DNA from: Streptomyces fumanus | GTDB taxonomy: Bacteria > Actinomycetota > Actinomycetes > Streptomycetales > Streptomycetaceae | DNA: 64,000 nucleotides | Assembly (NCBI RefSeq): GCF_014655295.1 | Contig: NZ_BNBI01000019.1 | Coordinates: 62,001 to 126,000, forward strand | Direction: 5' to 3' | Shown here: in pieces, positions 16,559 to 25,610 of the stretch | How positions within the stretch are numbered: position 1 is the first letter of the stretch | How the letters are laid out: every line of letters starts with the position of its first letter | The notes under the pieces: model-generated | Databases searched by the model: none | The model's input: only the letters and a program-made list of their open reading frames with translations | What the model was told of the DNA's origin: nothing | Made by a program: the position numbers and the translations under genes

Positions 16559-18103
16559 TTATACGGCCTGGTCCCCGCGCTCCAGTCGGCCGTTGAACCG
16601 GCGCGGCAGCCCCAGCGGGTTGTCGTCGCGCAGCTCCGGCGGCAGCAGCGCCTCCGGCGCGTTCTGGTACGCGACCGGGCGCAGCCACCGCTCGATGGCC
16701 GTGCCGCCGACCGAGGTGGAGGTGGAGGTCGTCGCCGGGTAGGGCCCGCCGTGGTGCTGGGCGGGGGCGACGGCGACCCCGGTGGGCCAGCCGTTGACCA
16801 GGACGCGGCCCGCGAGCGGGGTCAGCTCGGCGAGGATCTCGGTGCCCCGGCCCTCGCCGGCCGCCTCGGCCTCGGAGAGCTGGACGGTGGCGGTGAGGTT
16901 GCCCGGCAGCCGGGACAGGACCGCCTTCGCCTCCGCCTCGTCCTGGTAGCGGGCGACCACGGTGACCGGCCCGAAGCACTCCTCCAGGAGCAGGTCGTGC
17001 TCGCCCTCGGCGGCCAGCCTCGCGGCCGGCACGGTCAGGAACCCGGGGCTGACGCTGTGCTCGCCGCCCGCGCCGGGCGTCACCGGGGCCTCCACGTCGG
17101 GCAGTGCGGCCCGTTCGGCGACGCCCGCGACGAAGTTGTCCCGCATCCGGTGGTCGAGCAGCACCCCGGCGTCGGTGGCGCTGACGGCGTCGGTGAGGGA
17201 CTTCACCAGGCCGTCGCCGGCCGCGCCGGACGGCACCAGCACCAGGCCGGGCTTGACGCAGAACTGGCCGACGCCCAGGGTCATCGACCCGGCCAGGCCG
17301 GTGCCGATCGCCTCGGCGCGTTCGGCGGCGGCGGCCTCGGTGACGACCACCGGGTTCAGCGAGCCGAGTTCGCCGTGGAAGGGGATCGGGACCGGGCGGG
17401 CGGCGGCGGCGTCGAACAGGGCGCGTCCGCCGCGGATGGAGCCGGTGAACCCGGCGGCGGCGACCAGCGGGTGCTTGATCAGTTCGACGCCGGCCTCGAA
17501 GCCGTGCACCAGGCCGAGCACGCCGTCGGGGATGCCGTGCGCGGCGGCGGCCCGCCGCAGCACCGCGGCGACCAGCTCGGACAGGGCCGGGTGGTCGGGG
17601 TGGGCCTTGACCACGACCGGGCAGCCGGCCGCGAGGGCGCTGGCGGTGTCGCCGCCGGCCACGGAGAAGGCGAAGGGGAAGTTGGAGGCCGAGTAGACCG
17701 CGACGACCCCGAGCGGCACCTTGTAGCGGCGCAGGTCGGGGATGGGCGGGGTCGCGGTGTCGTCGGGGTGGTCGATGACCACGCCGAGGTACTCGCCCTC
17801 GTCGACGATCTTCGCGAAGGCCCGCAACTGGTAGCAGGTGCGGGCGAGTTCGCCGCCGAGCCGGACCGGGCCGAGGGCGGTCTCGGCGTCGGCCACCTCG
17901 ACCAGGCCCTCCTTGGCGGCCTCCAGCTCGTCGGCGGCGGTGCGCAGGAAGGCGGCGCGGACGGCGCGGTCCGCGAGGGCCGCCCGCGCGGCGTGCGCGG
18001 CGCGGACGGCGGCGTCCACCTCCTGGGCCGTGGCCTCCACCGCGACCTGTTCCCGCTGCTTCCCGGTACGGGGGTCGACGCTCCAGACTGGTGCTGCTGC
18101 CAC
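16559..18103 (-). CDS. Alpha-ketoglutarate semialdehyde dehydrogenase (aldehyde dehydrogenase family)
   Basis: A 514-residue NAD(P)-dependent aldehyde dehydrogenase. The general-base glutamate is E245 in PFHGELGSLNP, and the catalytic cysteine is C282 in GQFCVKPG; both contexts are typical of the ketoglutarate-semialdehyde branch rather than of betaine or succinate semialdehyde dehydrogenases. The enzyme oxidises 2,5-dioxopentanoate to 2-oxoglutarate, the last step of oxidative pentose and hexarate pathways. It is divergent from an IclR gene with a palindromic site between them. The dehydratases that make its substrate lie at 34274-35182 and 37334-38275, so these separated loci probably serve one pathway. 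Confidence 0.82.
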   Translation of the reverse strand: MAAAPVWSVDPRTGKQREQVAVEATAQEVDAAVRAAHAARAALADRAVRAAFLRTAADELEAAKEGLVEVADAETALGPVRLGGELARTCYQLRAFAKIVDEGEYLGVVIDHPDDTATPPIPDLRRYKVPLGVVAVYSASNFPFAFSVAGGDTASALAAGCPVVVKAHPDHPALSELVAAVLRRAAAAHGIPDGVLGLVHGFEAGVELIKHPLVAAAGFTGSIRGGRALFDAAAARPVPIPFHGELGSLNPVVVTEAAAAERAEAIGTGLAGSMTLGVGQFCVKPGLVLVPSGAAGDGLVKSLTDAVSATDAGVLLDHRMRDNFVAGVAERAALPDVEAPVTPGAGGEHSVSPGFLTVPAARLAAEGEHDLLLEECFGPVTVVARYQDEAEAKAVLSRLPGNLTATVQLSEAEAAGEGRGTEILAELTPLAGRVLVNGWPTGVAVAPAQHHGGPYPATTSTSTSVGGTAIERWLRPVAYQNAPEALLPPELRDDNPLGLPRRFNGRLERGDQAV

Positions 18104-18128
18104 CGCGGGTCCCTCCAGATCTAGGGAC

Positions 18129-18144
18129 GTTCGATATACTGAAC
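18129..18144. promoter_or_regulatory. Candidate IclR operator
   Basis: GTTCGATATACTGAAC, an inverted repeat with arms GTTC/GAAC and a TATA core, lying 26 bp before the dehydrogenase start and 61 bp before the iclR start. Its form (TTC-n8-GAA) is like sites bound by Streptomyces IclR proteins. It also contains a possible -10 (TATACT). Confidence 0.6.
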
Positions 18145-18204
18145 GCTGTCTCTATGGGTGAATGAGTGGAGACTATTTCCCGTCCAACGAAGGGGTCAAG
18201 GGCG

Positions 18205-18978
18205 ATGTCGGCAGGCGAGACAGGCGGCGGAGCGCAGGTCAAGTCCGCGGTGCGGACGGTGGAACTGCTGGAGTACTTCGCCGGGCGCCCCGGCATGCAC
18301 TCGCTCGCCGCGGTGCAGGAGGCCGTCGGCTATCCCAAGTCCAGTCTCTACATGCTGCTGCGCACCCTGGTCGAGCTGGGCTGGGTGGAGACCGACGCCA
18401 CCGGCACCCGGTACGGCATCGGGGTACGGGCGCTGCTGGTCGGCACCTCCTACATCGACGGCGACGAGGTGGTCGCGGCGGCCCGGCCGACGCTGGACCG
18501 GCTCTCCGACGACACCACCGAGACCATCCACCTGGCCCGGCTGGACGGCACCAACGTGGTCTACCTGGCCACCCGGCAGTCCCAGCACTACCTGCGCCCC
18601 TTCACCCGGGTGGGCCGCCGGCTGCCCGCCCACTCCACCTCGCTGGGCAAGGCGCTGCTGAGCACCTACTCCGACGAGCAGGTCCGCAAGCTGCTGCCGC
18701 AGACGCTGCCCGCGCTGACCGAGCACACCATCACCGACCGGGAGAAGCTCATCGAGGAGCTGCACCAGGTGCGCGAGCAGGGCTTCGCCGTGGACCGCGA
18801 GGAGAACACCCTGGGGCTGCGCTGCTTCGGCGTGGCGATCCCCTACCGCACCCCCGCGCGGGACGCCATCAGTTGCTCGGTGCCGGTGGCGCGGCTGACC
18901 CCGGCGCACGAGCAGATGGTCAAGGACGCCCTGTTCGACGCCCGCGACCGGCTGACCCTGGCCACCCGGCGGCTGTGA
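18205..18978 (+). CDS. IclR family transcriptional regulator
   Basis: A 257-residue regulator. An N-terminal winged helix-turn-helix (about residues 8-70, with LAAVQEAVGYPKSSLYMLLRTL as recognition region) is followed by an IclR effector-binding GAF-like domain (about 85-255). In that domain RRLPAHSTSLGKALLS and a final GLRCFGVAIP segment are family hallmarks. ATG 18205 is chosen because GAAGGGG and AAGGG lie just upstream; a GTG at 18166 is possible and would add 13 residues. It is divergent from the semialdehyde dehydrogenase and probably controls that gene through the palindrome at 18129-18144. The effector may be a sugar acid or keto acid. Confidence 0.85.
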   Translation: MSAGETGGGAQVKSAVRTVELLEYFAGRPGMHSLAAVQEAVGYPKSSLYMLLRTLVELGWVETDATGTRYGIGVRALLVGTSYIDGDEVVAAARPTLDRLSDDTTETIHLARLDGTNVVYLATRQSQHYLRPFTRVGRRLPAHSTSLGKALLSTYSDEQVRKLLPQTLPALTEHTITDREKLIEELHQVREQGFAVDREENTLGLRCFGVAIPYRTPARDAISCSVPVARLTPAHEQMVKDALFDARDRLTLATRRL

Positions 18979-19059
18979 TCATGAACGAATGATGAGAAAC
19001 CGTCCCGGACCCGGGTGGACGGGAACGATTCACCGGGGTCCGTTCGTCTTGTCGGCGGG

Positions 19060-20514
19060 ATGAACAAGACGATCAGGCGCGCGGCGGTCTTCACGCTGCT
19101 CCTGGTGTTCGCTCTGCTGGTCAGGGCGACCTGGGTGCAGTTCTACGAAGGCCAGGCCCTCGCGGACGACAAGGACAACCGGCGCAACGCGATCGAGACG
19201 TACGCGGAGCCGCTCGGCGACATCATCGTGGCCGGCGAGTCGGTCACCGGCTCGGCCCGGACCAGCACCGGCGACCTCGCGTACAAGCGCACGTACAAGG
19301 ACGGCGAGCTGTACGCGCCGGTGACCGGCTATGCCTCGCAGGCGTACGCCCCCACCCAGTTGGAGGGCATCTACCAGGACCTGCTCAACGGCACCGACCC
19401 GCGGCTCAAGAGCGTGCTGGACACCGTCACCGGCCGGCGGGCCGACCCGGGCGACGTGGTGACCACGATCGATCCGGCGGTGCAGAAGGCCGGGTTCGAG
19501 GCGCTCGGCGACACCAAGGGCGCGGCCGTCGCCCTCGACCCGAAGACCGGCCGGATCCTGGCGGTCGTCTCCACCCCGTCCTACGACCCGTCCTCGCTGA
19601 CCGACGCCAACACGGCCGGGAAGGCGTGGCGGCGGCTCACCGGGGACGAGGACAAGCCGCTCACCAACCGGGCGCTGCGCCAGCCGCTGCCCCCGGGCTC
19701 CACGTTCAAGCTGGTCGTGGCGGCGGCGGCGCTGGAGGACGGGCTGTACGGCTCGGTGGACGAGGCGACCGACAGCCCGGACCCGTACACCCTGCCGGGC
19801 ACCGTCACCCCGCTGTCCAACGAGAACCCGAACGCCCCCTGCGAGAACGCCACCATCCGCACCGCGCTGCGGTACTCGTGCAACAACGTGTTCGGGAAGA
19901 TGGCCGTCGACCTGGGCCAGGACAAGGTCCGGGCGATGGCCGAGAAGTTCGGCTTCAACGACCAGACGCAGGACGTGCCGGTACGGGCCTATCCCAGCGT
20001 CTACCCGAAGGACATGGACGAGGCGCAGACCGGCCTGTCGGGTATCGGCCAGTTCGACGTGACCGCGACCCCGCTGCAGATGGCCATGGTGTCGGCGGCG
20101 ATAGCCAATGACGGCGAGCTGGTCTCCCCGCACATGGTGTCGCGGACCACCGACGCCGGCGGCGATGTGCTCCAGGACTACGACAAGGGCGCGCGCACCG
20201 AGCGGATCGTCAGCTCCGCCACCGCCGGGCAGTTGCGCTCCGCGATGCGCACGGTGGTCGAGGAGGGCACCGGCACCAACGCCCGGATCGACGGCGTGAC
20301 CGTGGGCGGCAAGACCGGCACGGCCCAGCACGGCGAGAACAACAGCAAGACGCCGTACGCCTGGTTCACCTCCTACGCCGAGTCCTCCTCCGGGCAGGAG
20401 GTGGCCGTGGCGGTCATGGTCGAGCAGTCCGACGCGGCCCGCTCGGAGGTCAGCGGCAACGGCCTGGCGGCACCGGTGGCCAGGGCGATGATGCGGGCCG
20501 CGCTGGCCGGTTAG
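19060..20514 (+). CDS. Penicillin-binding protein (PbpA-like transpeptidase)
   Basis: A 484-residue membrane-anchored class B-type transpeptidase that cross-links peptidoglycan. An N-terminal transmembrane segment (about residues 8-23) precedes a short dimerisation region. The catalytic domain has the three penicillin-binding motifs in order: STFK (S214, K217), SCN (S273-N275) and KTG (418-420). The long N-terminal pedestal of PBP2/FtsI is missing, which fits the PbpA subgroup involved in sporulation or division in actinobacteria. ATG 19060 gives a standard membrane anchor; an in-frame GTG at 19015 would add 15 residues. A 6-bp hairpin at 20526-20544 follows the stop. Confidence 0.85.
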   Translation: MNKTIRRAAVFTLLLVFALLVRATWVQFYEGQALADDKDNRRNAIETYAEPLGDIIVAGESVTGSARTSTGDLAYKRTYKDGELYAPVTGYASQAYAPTQLEGIYQDLLNGTDPRLKSVLDTVTGRRADPGDVVTTIDPAVQKAGFEALGDTKGAAVALDPKTGRILAVVSTPSYDPSSLTDANTAGKAWRRLTGDEDKPLTNRALRQPLPPGSTFKLVVAAAALEDGLYGSVDEATDSPDPYTLPGTVTPLSNENPNAPCENATIRTALRYSCNNVFGKMAVDLGQDKVRAMAEKFGFNDQTQDVPVRAYPSVYPKDMDEAQTGLSGIGQFDVTATPLQMAMVSAAIANDGELVSPHMVSRTTDAGGDVLQDYDKGARTERIVSSATAGQLRSAMRTVVEEGTGTNARIDGVTVGGKTGTAQHGENNSKTPYAWFTSYAESSSGQEVAVAVMVEQSDAARSEVSGNGLAAPVARAMMRAALAG

Positions 20515-20667
20515 CGCGGCGCTGCCCGGGTGGCGGAAACCCGGTTCGGCGGGCCACACGGTGTTCGACGTGCCGTACGGATCCGGGCGGGGCGCTGCTA
20601 CAGTGCCGGTCCCGTCCCCGGCGTACGGCTGTTCGACGCCGGGTCCGCCGCCGGGAGGGAGACGCCC

Positions 20668-21237
20668 GTGAGGACAGTCGCCGACGACGCGGCCGCCGCG
20701 GAGTTCCACGCCTTCTTCGAGCGCCACTACGCCGAACTGGCCCGGCTGGCCCACCTGCTGACCGGCGAGCGGGACGGCGCCGACGACCTGGCGGCCGACG
20801 CCCTGCTGGCGCTCTGGCACCACTGGGACCGGGTCCGCGCGGCCGAGCACCCGGTGGCGTACGCGCGCGGGGTGGTCGCCAATCTGGCCCGTACCCGGGT
20901 GCGCAGCGCGGTACGCGAGCGCCGCCGGATCGCCCTGTTCTGGGCGCAGCGCGAGGAACGGGCGGAGAACCCGGACGTGCCGGGCGTCGTCGACGTGCGC
21001 GAGGCGCTGCGGCAACTGCCGTTCCGCAAGCGGGCCTGTGTGGTGCTGCGGCACGCGGCCGACCTCTCCGAGAAGGACACCGCGCTCGCCCTGGGCGTCT
21101 CGGTGGGCACGGTGAAGAGCCAGACGTCCAAGGCGATGGCCGAGTTGCAGCGGCTGCTCGGCGGCCGGGGGCCGGCGCGGACGGTGCGCGCGGCGGTGGC
21201 CAGGACGGGCGGCCTCGCGGACGCGAGCTACGACTGA
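20668..21237 (+). CDS. SigE-family ECF RNA polymerase sigma factor
   Basis: A 189-residue sigma factor with region 2 (about residues 12-75, including FFERHYAELARLAHLLTG and ADDLAADALLALWHHW) and region 4 (about 105-160, with LPFRKRACVVLRHAADLSEKD and the helix-turn-helix around GVSVGTVKSQTSKAM). It belongs to the actinobacterial SigE-like group often lacking a classical anti-sigma gene; none is visible next to it. GGGAGGGA at 20653-20660 supports GTG 20668. TACAGT at 20599-20604 is a possible -10. The 3' end overlaps the convergent hydrolase gene by 10 bases. Confidence 0.85.
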   Translation: MRTVADDAAAAEFHAFFERHYAELARLAHLLTGERDGADDLAADALLALWHHWDRVRAAEHPVAYARGVVANLARTRVRSAVRERRRIALFWAQREERAENPDVPGVVDVREALRQLPFRKRACVVLRHAADLSEKDTALALGVSVGTVKSQTSKAMAELQRLLGGRGPARTVRAAVARTGGLADASYD

Positions 21238-22286
21238 GCCGCGAGCCAGGTGAACACCTCGTCCTGCATCCGCGCGGGGAAGGCGTGACCGGTGTCCGGC
21301 CACAGCTCCGCGCGGAGCCGGCCGGCGGCGCCGAGGGCACGCCAGACGGCGCGCAGCCTGTCGTAGGCGGTGCGGACGCCCTCGGCGATGAACAGGGGGT
21401 CCTGGGCGCCGCCGAGGAACAGCATCGGCTTGGGCGCGGCGAGGCTCGCCACGTCGGGCAGGTCGAGGTGCCGGGCCAGCCCGGGGTGCAGCATGTGGAA
21501 GGCGGACTGGCCGCGCAAGGTGTTGCCGCCCGGCACCAGCAGCCCCTTCAGACCGGTCATCCAGCACACGCTCGCCCCGGCGGTGACGGCGTCGCTGAGC
21601 GCGGCGGTCTGCCAGGCGCGGAAGCCGCCCATGGAGAACCCGAGGGTGGCGACCCGCCGGGCGTCCACCCGGTCGAGGGAGGCGAGGAACCCGGCGGCGC
21701 GTTCGTCCTCGCGGGCCATCAGCCCGGCCAGCGAGCTGCCGAGGTGCAGCAGGGTGCTGGCGACGGCCTGCTGGTGCTCGTAGGTGAGGGGCTCGCGGTC
21801 GCCCCAGCCGTAGGCGTCGAAGCAGAGCACCACATGGCCGCGCCGGGCGAGTTCGTCGCCGGGGAAGCGGCCGTCGAAGTGCCGGGCCGCCCACTCCTCT
21901 GCGGCGGCCCGCCGGGTGCCGTCGTACCAGGGGCGGACCAGTTTCTCCTTGCCGATGTCGAAGCGGGAGCCGTGGTCGTGCAGGAGCAGCACGGCGGGGA
22001 AGGGCCCGGGGCCGTGCGGGGTGAGCAGGGCGCCGCGGACCCGGGCGTAGCGGGTGAGGGAGACGGTGACCAGCTCCCGCCGGTAGCCGTCCCCGTCCGC
22101 GCGGGCCGAGAACTCGGGGGCGTACGGCGTGGCGTCCTGCCGGTCGACGAAGAGGTGTTCCTCGACCTTGGCGCGGGCCGCCCGCCGCCACTGCCCGAAG
22201 TCCCGGACCGGCGCGGTCCCCCAGGCCAGCGGGAAGGTCAGCTCCGCGGTGAGTGCCGGGTGGAAGCCGGGCAGCTCAGCGGGCAT
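21228..22286 (-). CDS. Alpha/beta-hydrolase (dienelactone hydrolase / acetylxylan-esterase-like)
   Basis: A 352-residue cytoplasmic-looking alpha/beta hydrolase without signal peptide. The nucleophile serine is in LGFSMGGFRAW (about residue 203), an oxyanion region is around VLLLHDHGSRFD (about 98-109), and the terminal histidine is in DTGHAFP (about residue 335). Relatives in plant-polysaccharide loci deacetylate or de-esterify oligosaccharides after uptake. The gene overlaps the pectinesterase stop by 11 bp, consistent with co-translation as the last gene of the pectin block. Its 3' end overlaps the sigma-factor 3' end by 10 bp, tail to tail. Confidence 0.75.
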   Translation of the reverse strand: MPAELPGFHPALTAELTFPLAWGTAPVRDFGQWRRAARAKVEEHLFVDRQDATPYAPEFSARADGDGYRRELVTVSLTRYARVRGALLTPHGPGPFPAVLLLHDHGSRFDIGKEKLVRPWYDGTRRAAAEEWAARHFDGRFPGDELARRGHVVLCFDAYGWGDREPLTYEHQQAVASTLLHLGSSLAGLMAREDERAAGFLASLDRVDARRVATLGFSMGGFRAWQTAALSDAVTAGASVCWMTGLKGLLVPGGNTLRGQSAFHMLHPGLARHLDLPDVASLAAPKPMLFLGGAQDPLFIAEGVRTAYDRLRAVWRALGAAGRLRAELWPDTGHAFPARMQDEVFTWLAAQS

Positions 22287-23385
22287 CCGGCCGCCAGTCG
22301 CCGAGGTAGGCCCGGCGGGTGTGCGCGGCGGCCTCGGCGCGGGTGAGCTGGGGCCGGTTCTCGGGGACGGTGATCGCGGCGCCGGGCCCGGTGTTGCGGT
22401 ACTCCCGGAAGCGCTGCTGCTGCCACGGGTAGGCGTCCCGCATGTCGGCGTAGGGCGCGACCGCGTCGATGCCCGCGCCGAGCCTGCTGTCGCGGACGGT
22501 GAGCATCGGGCGGGCGGTGAGGTCGGAGCTGGGCACCCAGGGCCGGGCCAGCTTGTAGTAGCCGTCGGGGGCCGCGCCGCTGACCCTGCTCTCCGTCACC
22601 AGGTAGCCGCGCGGGTTGGCGCCCGCCGTGGACGGCGCGAACACGAAGCCGTACGGGGCGGCGGCCAGGTCGGTGCGGACCAGGGTGCGGAAGTGGCAGC
22701 GCTCGTACACCGCGGTCGCCCGGCCGAAGACGAAGTCGACGTCGCCCTCGACGTAGCAGTGGGCGTAGTACTGGCGGGCGAAGTGGTCCAGGGCGCGGGT
22801 GTCGGCGTACAGGGTGTCCTGGTGGCCGAGGAACCGGCAGTGGAAGAACGCGGTGCGGTCGCCCTGGGCCTTGAGGGCGACGGCCTGGGTGCCGGTCCAG
22901 TTGGGGTGGTCGGCGCGCAGCCAGTCGTTGGCGAAGGTGATCCAGCGGGCGGTGAAGCCGTCGGCCCCCACGGTGGTGGTGGCCGAGCCGCTGGTGCCGT
23001 AGGTGCCCGAGCCGTCCGGCTTGGGGGTGCCGGCGGCGTTGTCGTAGACGATGACGGTGGCCCGGGGGTCCTCGGCGGCGCCGATCCAGGTGGCGTCGGT
23101 GCGGGTGGCGTCGACGGTGACCGTCTCGCGGTAGGTGCCGGGGGCGAGGACCAGGGTCCATCCGCTGCCGGTGGCGGCGGTGACGGCGGCCTGGACGGTG
23201 GTGAAGTCGCCCCGGCCGCGCGGGTCGACGTAGAGGGTCCTCGGGGTGCGGCGGGCGGCCGGGGAGCCGTACCGGCCGAACGGGCGGGGGCCGGCCGTGG
23301 CGGGTGCGGCGGCGAGGGCGAGGGCGGCGCCCGTGCCGGCGCCGGCCAGGAGGAAACCCCGGCGGGTCAGGGGAGGTCGGTGCAT
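22276..23385 (-). CDS. Secreted pectinesterase (CE8)
   Basis: A 369-residue pectin methylesterase removing methyl groups from homogalacturonan so that pectate lyase can act. The N-terminus carries a twin-arginine-like signal (TRRGFLLAG, residues 7-15) and a hydrophobic stretch ending near AGPRP. The parallel beta-helix domain follows from LYVDPRGRGDFTTVQAAV (about residue 51). Catalytic aspartates are D190 in GHQDTLY and D217 in GDVDFVFG, with the conserved Gln near residue 167. It is 69 bp downstream of the pectate lyase on the same strand, so the two are likely co-expressed and co-secreted. Confidence 0.92.
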   Translation of the reverse strand: MHRPPLTRRGFLLAGAGTGAALALAAAPATAGPRPFGRYGSPAARRTPRTLYVDPRGRGDFTTVQAAVTAATGSGWTLVLAPGTYRETVTVDATRTDATWIGAAEDPRATVIVYDNAAGTPKPDGSGTYGTSGSATTTVGADGFTARWITFANDWLRADHPNWTGTQAVALKAQGDRTAFFHCRFLGHQDTLYADTRALDHFARQYYAHCYVEGDVDFVFGRATAVYERCHFRTLVRTDLAAAPYGFVFAPSTAGANPRGYLVTESRVSGAAPDGYYKLARPWVPSSDLTARPMLTVRDSRLGAGIDAVAPYADMRDAYPWQQQRFREYRNTGPGAAITVPENRPQLTRAEAAAHTRRAYLGDWRPDAR

Positions 23386-23454
23386 GCGGGTGCTCCTTCG
23401 GGGCGCGGGTGGGCCGGGGCGGTGCGGTCGCCCCGGCCCGGTTCGGGGGGCGGG

Positions 23455-24780
23455 TCAGCGCAGCTTGCCGGCGCCCGCGCCGCGGCCGACGAGGGCGGGG
23501 ACGGCCTTCGCCGGGTCGACCTTGGTGCGCAGGGTCGGCGTCCAGCCCGCGCCGGAGCGCAGGGTCTCGGCGGGGATCTCCGCGTTGTGCACCGCGATCA
23601 GGTCCACGGGCCGGCCGTTGACGCGGTTGTGGGCGGCGGTCACCGGCGCGTCGCTCCACTTCTTGAGCACCTTCGCGGGGCTGATCCCGGCGGGCAGGGT
23701 GATGGCGTTGTACTCGGCGACCAGCGCGGACTCCTTGCCGATGCCGAAGCTGTAGGAGTAGTCGTCACCGGCCACGAAGTGGTTGTCGTAGACGTCGACC
23801 TGGCCGAAGCGGACCCGGGGCGCGCGCTCGACCAGGTCCTTGAACAGGTTGTGGTGGAAGGTGGCGCGCAGGTGCCCGCGGTCGCCGGCGGCCGTGGACT
23901 CGCTGTCGCTGTTGCCGATCAGGATCGTCTTGTCGTGCTCGGTGAAGACGTTCCAGGACGCGGTGACGAGGTCGGCGCCGCGCACGATGTCCAACTGCCC
24001 GTCGTGCTGCTGGTACAGCATCCCGAAGTAGGTCGGGGCCGCGCTGTCCGGGTGCTCGCCGTCGGTGAAGGTGTTGTGGTCCAGCCACACGTGGGTGGAG
24101 CCGTAGACGACGGCGCTGTCGTACTCGGAGTTCCAGTTGCCCTGGGTGCCGTCGGTGGGGTCCCACTGCGGGAAGCAGTCGACGGGGCTCTCCAGGGTCA
24201 GATTGCGGACGATGACGTTGTCGACGCCCTTGATCTGGAGGCTGGCGCCCTTGAGGCCGGCGTCGCGGCCGACGCCGATGATGGTGGTGTTGGCGGGCAC
24301 GTTCGCCTTGATGGCCTGGTCCTGCCGGGCGGCGGAGGCGCGGCGCAGCCCCTCCGGGCTGTCGTCGGGCTCGGCGCTCAGATCGGTGTCCAGTCCCCAG
24401 GTCTCGGGCGCGTACGCCGCCAGGTAGGCGCCGAAGTCGTAGCCGGGGACGGCGAACGCCTCGCAGCCCTCGGAGACGGCGTCGATGGTGCCCTTCACCT
24501 TGATGATCCGGGGCGCGGTGCCCTGGACGGCCAGCGCCTGCTTGAACTCGGCCCAGGTGCGGACGGTGAACACCCGCCCGGCCTCGGCGGCGGCCCCGCC
24601 GGTGGTGCCGGTGCCCTGGGCGGCCCAGCCGTCCGAGGCCGGCAGCGTCTGCCGGGCGGGGTCGCGGTGGTGGCCGTGGGCCTGGGCGGGGACGCCCGCC
24701 AGGCTCAGTACGACGGCCGTGCAGCCCGCCAGGACGGTCGCTCTCTTCATGGCATGCCCATGCCATACATGTCTGTTCAT
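23455..24780 (-). CDS. Secreted pectate lyase (PL1)
   Basis: A 441-residue polysaccharide lyase cleaving de-esterified homogalacturonan by beta-elimination. It has an N-terminal signal sequence (hydrophobic about residues 14-30) and a right-handed beta-helix. The PL1 motifs VWLDHNTF (about residue 232) and APRVRFGQVDVYDNHF (about residue 328), the second with the catalytic arginine, are clear. ATG 24780 is chosen over ATG 24750 because AAGGAG lies about 10 bases upstream of it, whereas the internal ATG has no ribosome site. Codons 5-11 are overlapped by a perfect palindrome. It sits between the RGAE gene and the pectinesterase gene. Confidence 0.92.
   Translation of the reverse strand: MNRHVWHGHAMKRATVLAGCTAVVLSLAGVPAQAHGHHRDPARQTLPASDGWAAQGTGTTGGAAAEAGRVFTVRTWAEFKQALAVQGTAPRIIKVKGTIDAVSEGCEAFAVPGYDFGAYLAAYAPETWGLDTDLSAEPDDSPEGLRRASAARQDQAIKANVPANTTIIGVGRDAGLKGASLQIKGVDNVIVRNLTLESPVDCFPQWDPTDGTQGNWNSEYDSAVVYGSTHVWLDHNTFTDGEHPDSAAPTYFGMLYQQHDGQLDIVRGADLVTASWNVFTEHDKTILIGNSDSESTAAGDRGHLRATFHHNLFKDLVERAPRVRFGQVDVYDNHFVAGDDYSYSFGIGKESALVAEYNAITLPAGISPAKVLKKWSDAPVTAAHNRVNGRPVDLIAVHNAEIPAETLRSGAGWTPTLRTKVDPAKAVPALVGRGAGAGKLR
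24749..24766. promoter_or_regulatory. 18-bp palindrome inside the pectate lyase signal-peptide codons
   Basis: ATGGCATG-CC-CATGCCAT, perfect arms of 8 bp. In the mRNA it would form a hairpin about 14 bases after the start codon, and could affect translation; or it is chance within codons. Confidence 0.35.
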
Positions 24781-24813
24781 GGTGCGGCTCTCCTTCTGCG
24801 AGGAATGCGTGGG

Positions 24814-25587
24814 TTACGCGGGCCAGTCGATCCAGGACGCGGGGATGCCGGCGTCCAGCCGGCGCACGTCCCGGTGGGCCAGGACCCGGGCGCGCAGCAG
24901 TTCCCGCGCGACGATCCGGGCGACCTCGATCGCGCCCGGCGGGTTGAAGTGCGTGTTGTCCTGCTCGGTCGCGGTCCAGTTGAAGTACGTCTTGGTCGCC
25001 TCCGCGCCGAGCCGCTGCCACAGCGCCAGCGACAGCGCCTGGACGTCCAGCAGCGGCACGCCCTCCGCGGCGGCCAGCGCCCGCATCGCCGCCGGGTACT
25101 CCCCGTGGCTCGGCAGCGCGGTCCCGGCGGCGTCGAACCGGCGCCGCTCGACGGGGGTGGCCAGCACCGGCCGCGCACCGCGGTCCCGGGCCCCCTCGAC
25201 GTACCTCCGCAGGTACTGCTGGTACGTCGACCAGGGCTCGGTGTACCGGGTGGGGTCCTCCTTCTTCTCGTCGTTGTGCCCGAACTGCACGAGCAGCAGG
25301 TCCCCCGGCCGGATCTCCCCCAGAATCACCTCCAGTTGCCCCTCGTCGACGAAACTCTTCGAACTCCGCCCGTTCACCGCGTGATTGGCGACGGGAATGT
25401 CGTTGCGGAGAAAGAACGGCAGCGCCATTCCCCACCCGGTCTCGGGCGCGGCGTCGGCGTATTTCTGCGCGGCGGTGGAATCACCGGCGATGTAGAGCGT
25501 CCGTCCGGGCCGCTTGCCGCCCGCGGCGAAGGGAAGAGGAACGGCGGCGATCGCCGCGCCGGTGAGTTGTCTTCGGCTGAGGGACAT
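24814..25587 (-). CDS. Rhamnogalacturonan acetylesterase (SGNH hydrolase, CE12)
   Basis: A 257-residue SGNH esterase removing acetyl groups from rhamnogalacturonan I. Block I with the nucleophile is YIAGDSTAA (S37), the oxyanion glycine is in AVNGRSSKSF (about residue 73), block III is QFGHND (N105), and the Asp/His pair is in DNTHFNPPG near residue 225. An N-terminal hydrophobic segment with RRQL suggests export, although the signal is short. GGAAGG about 12 bases upstream supports ATG 25587. It is 33 bp upstream of the pectate lyase start, in the same direction. Confidence 0.87.
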   Translation of the reverse strand: MSLSRRQLTGAAIAAVPLPFAAGGKRPGRTLYIAGDSTAAQKYADAAPETGWGMALPFFLRNDIPVANHAVNGRSSKSFVDEGQLEVILGEIRPGDLLLVQFGHNDEKKEDPTRYTEPWSTYQQYLRRYVEGARDRGARPVLATPVERRRFDAAGTALPSHGEYPAAMRALAAAEGVPLLDVQALSLALWQRLGAEATKTYFNWTATEQDNTHFNPPGAIEVARIVARELLRARVLAHRDVRRLDAGIPASWIDWPA

Positions 25588-25610
25588 ACCGTGAACCTTC
25601 CAGATGACCT

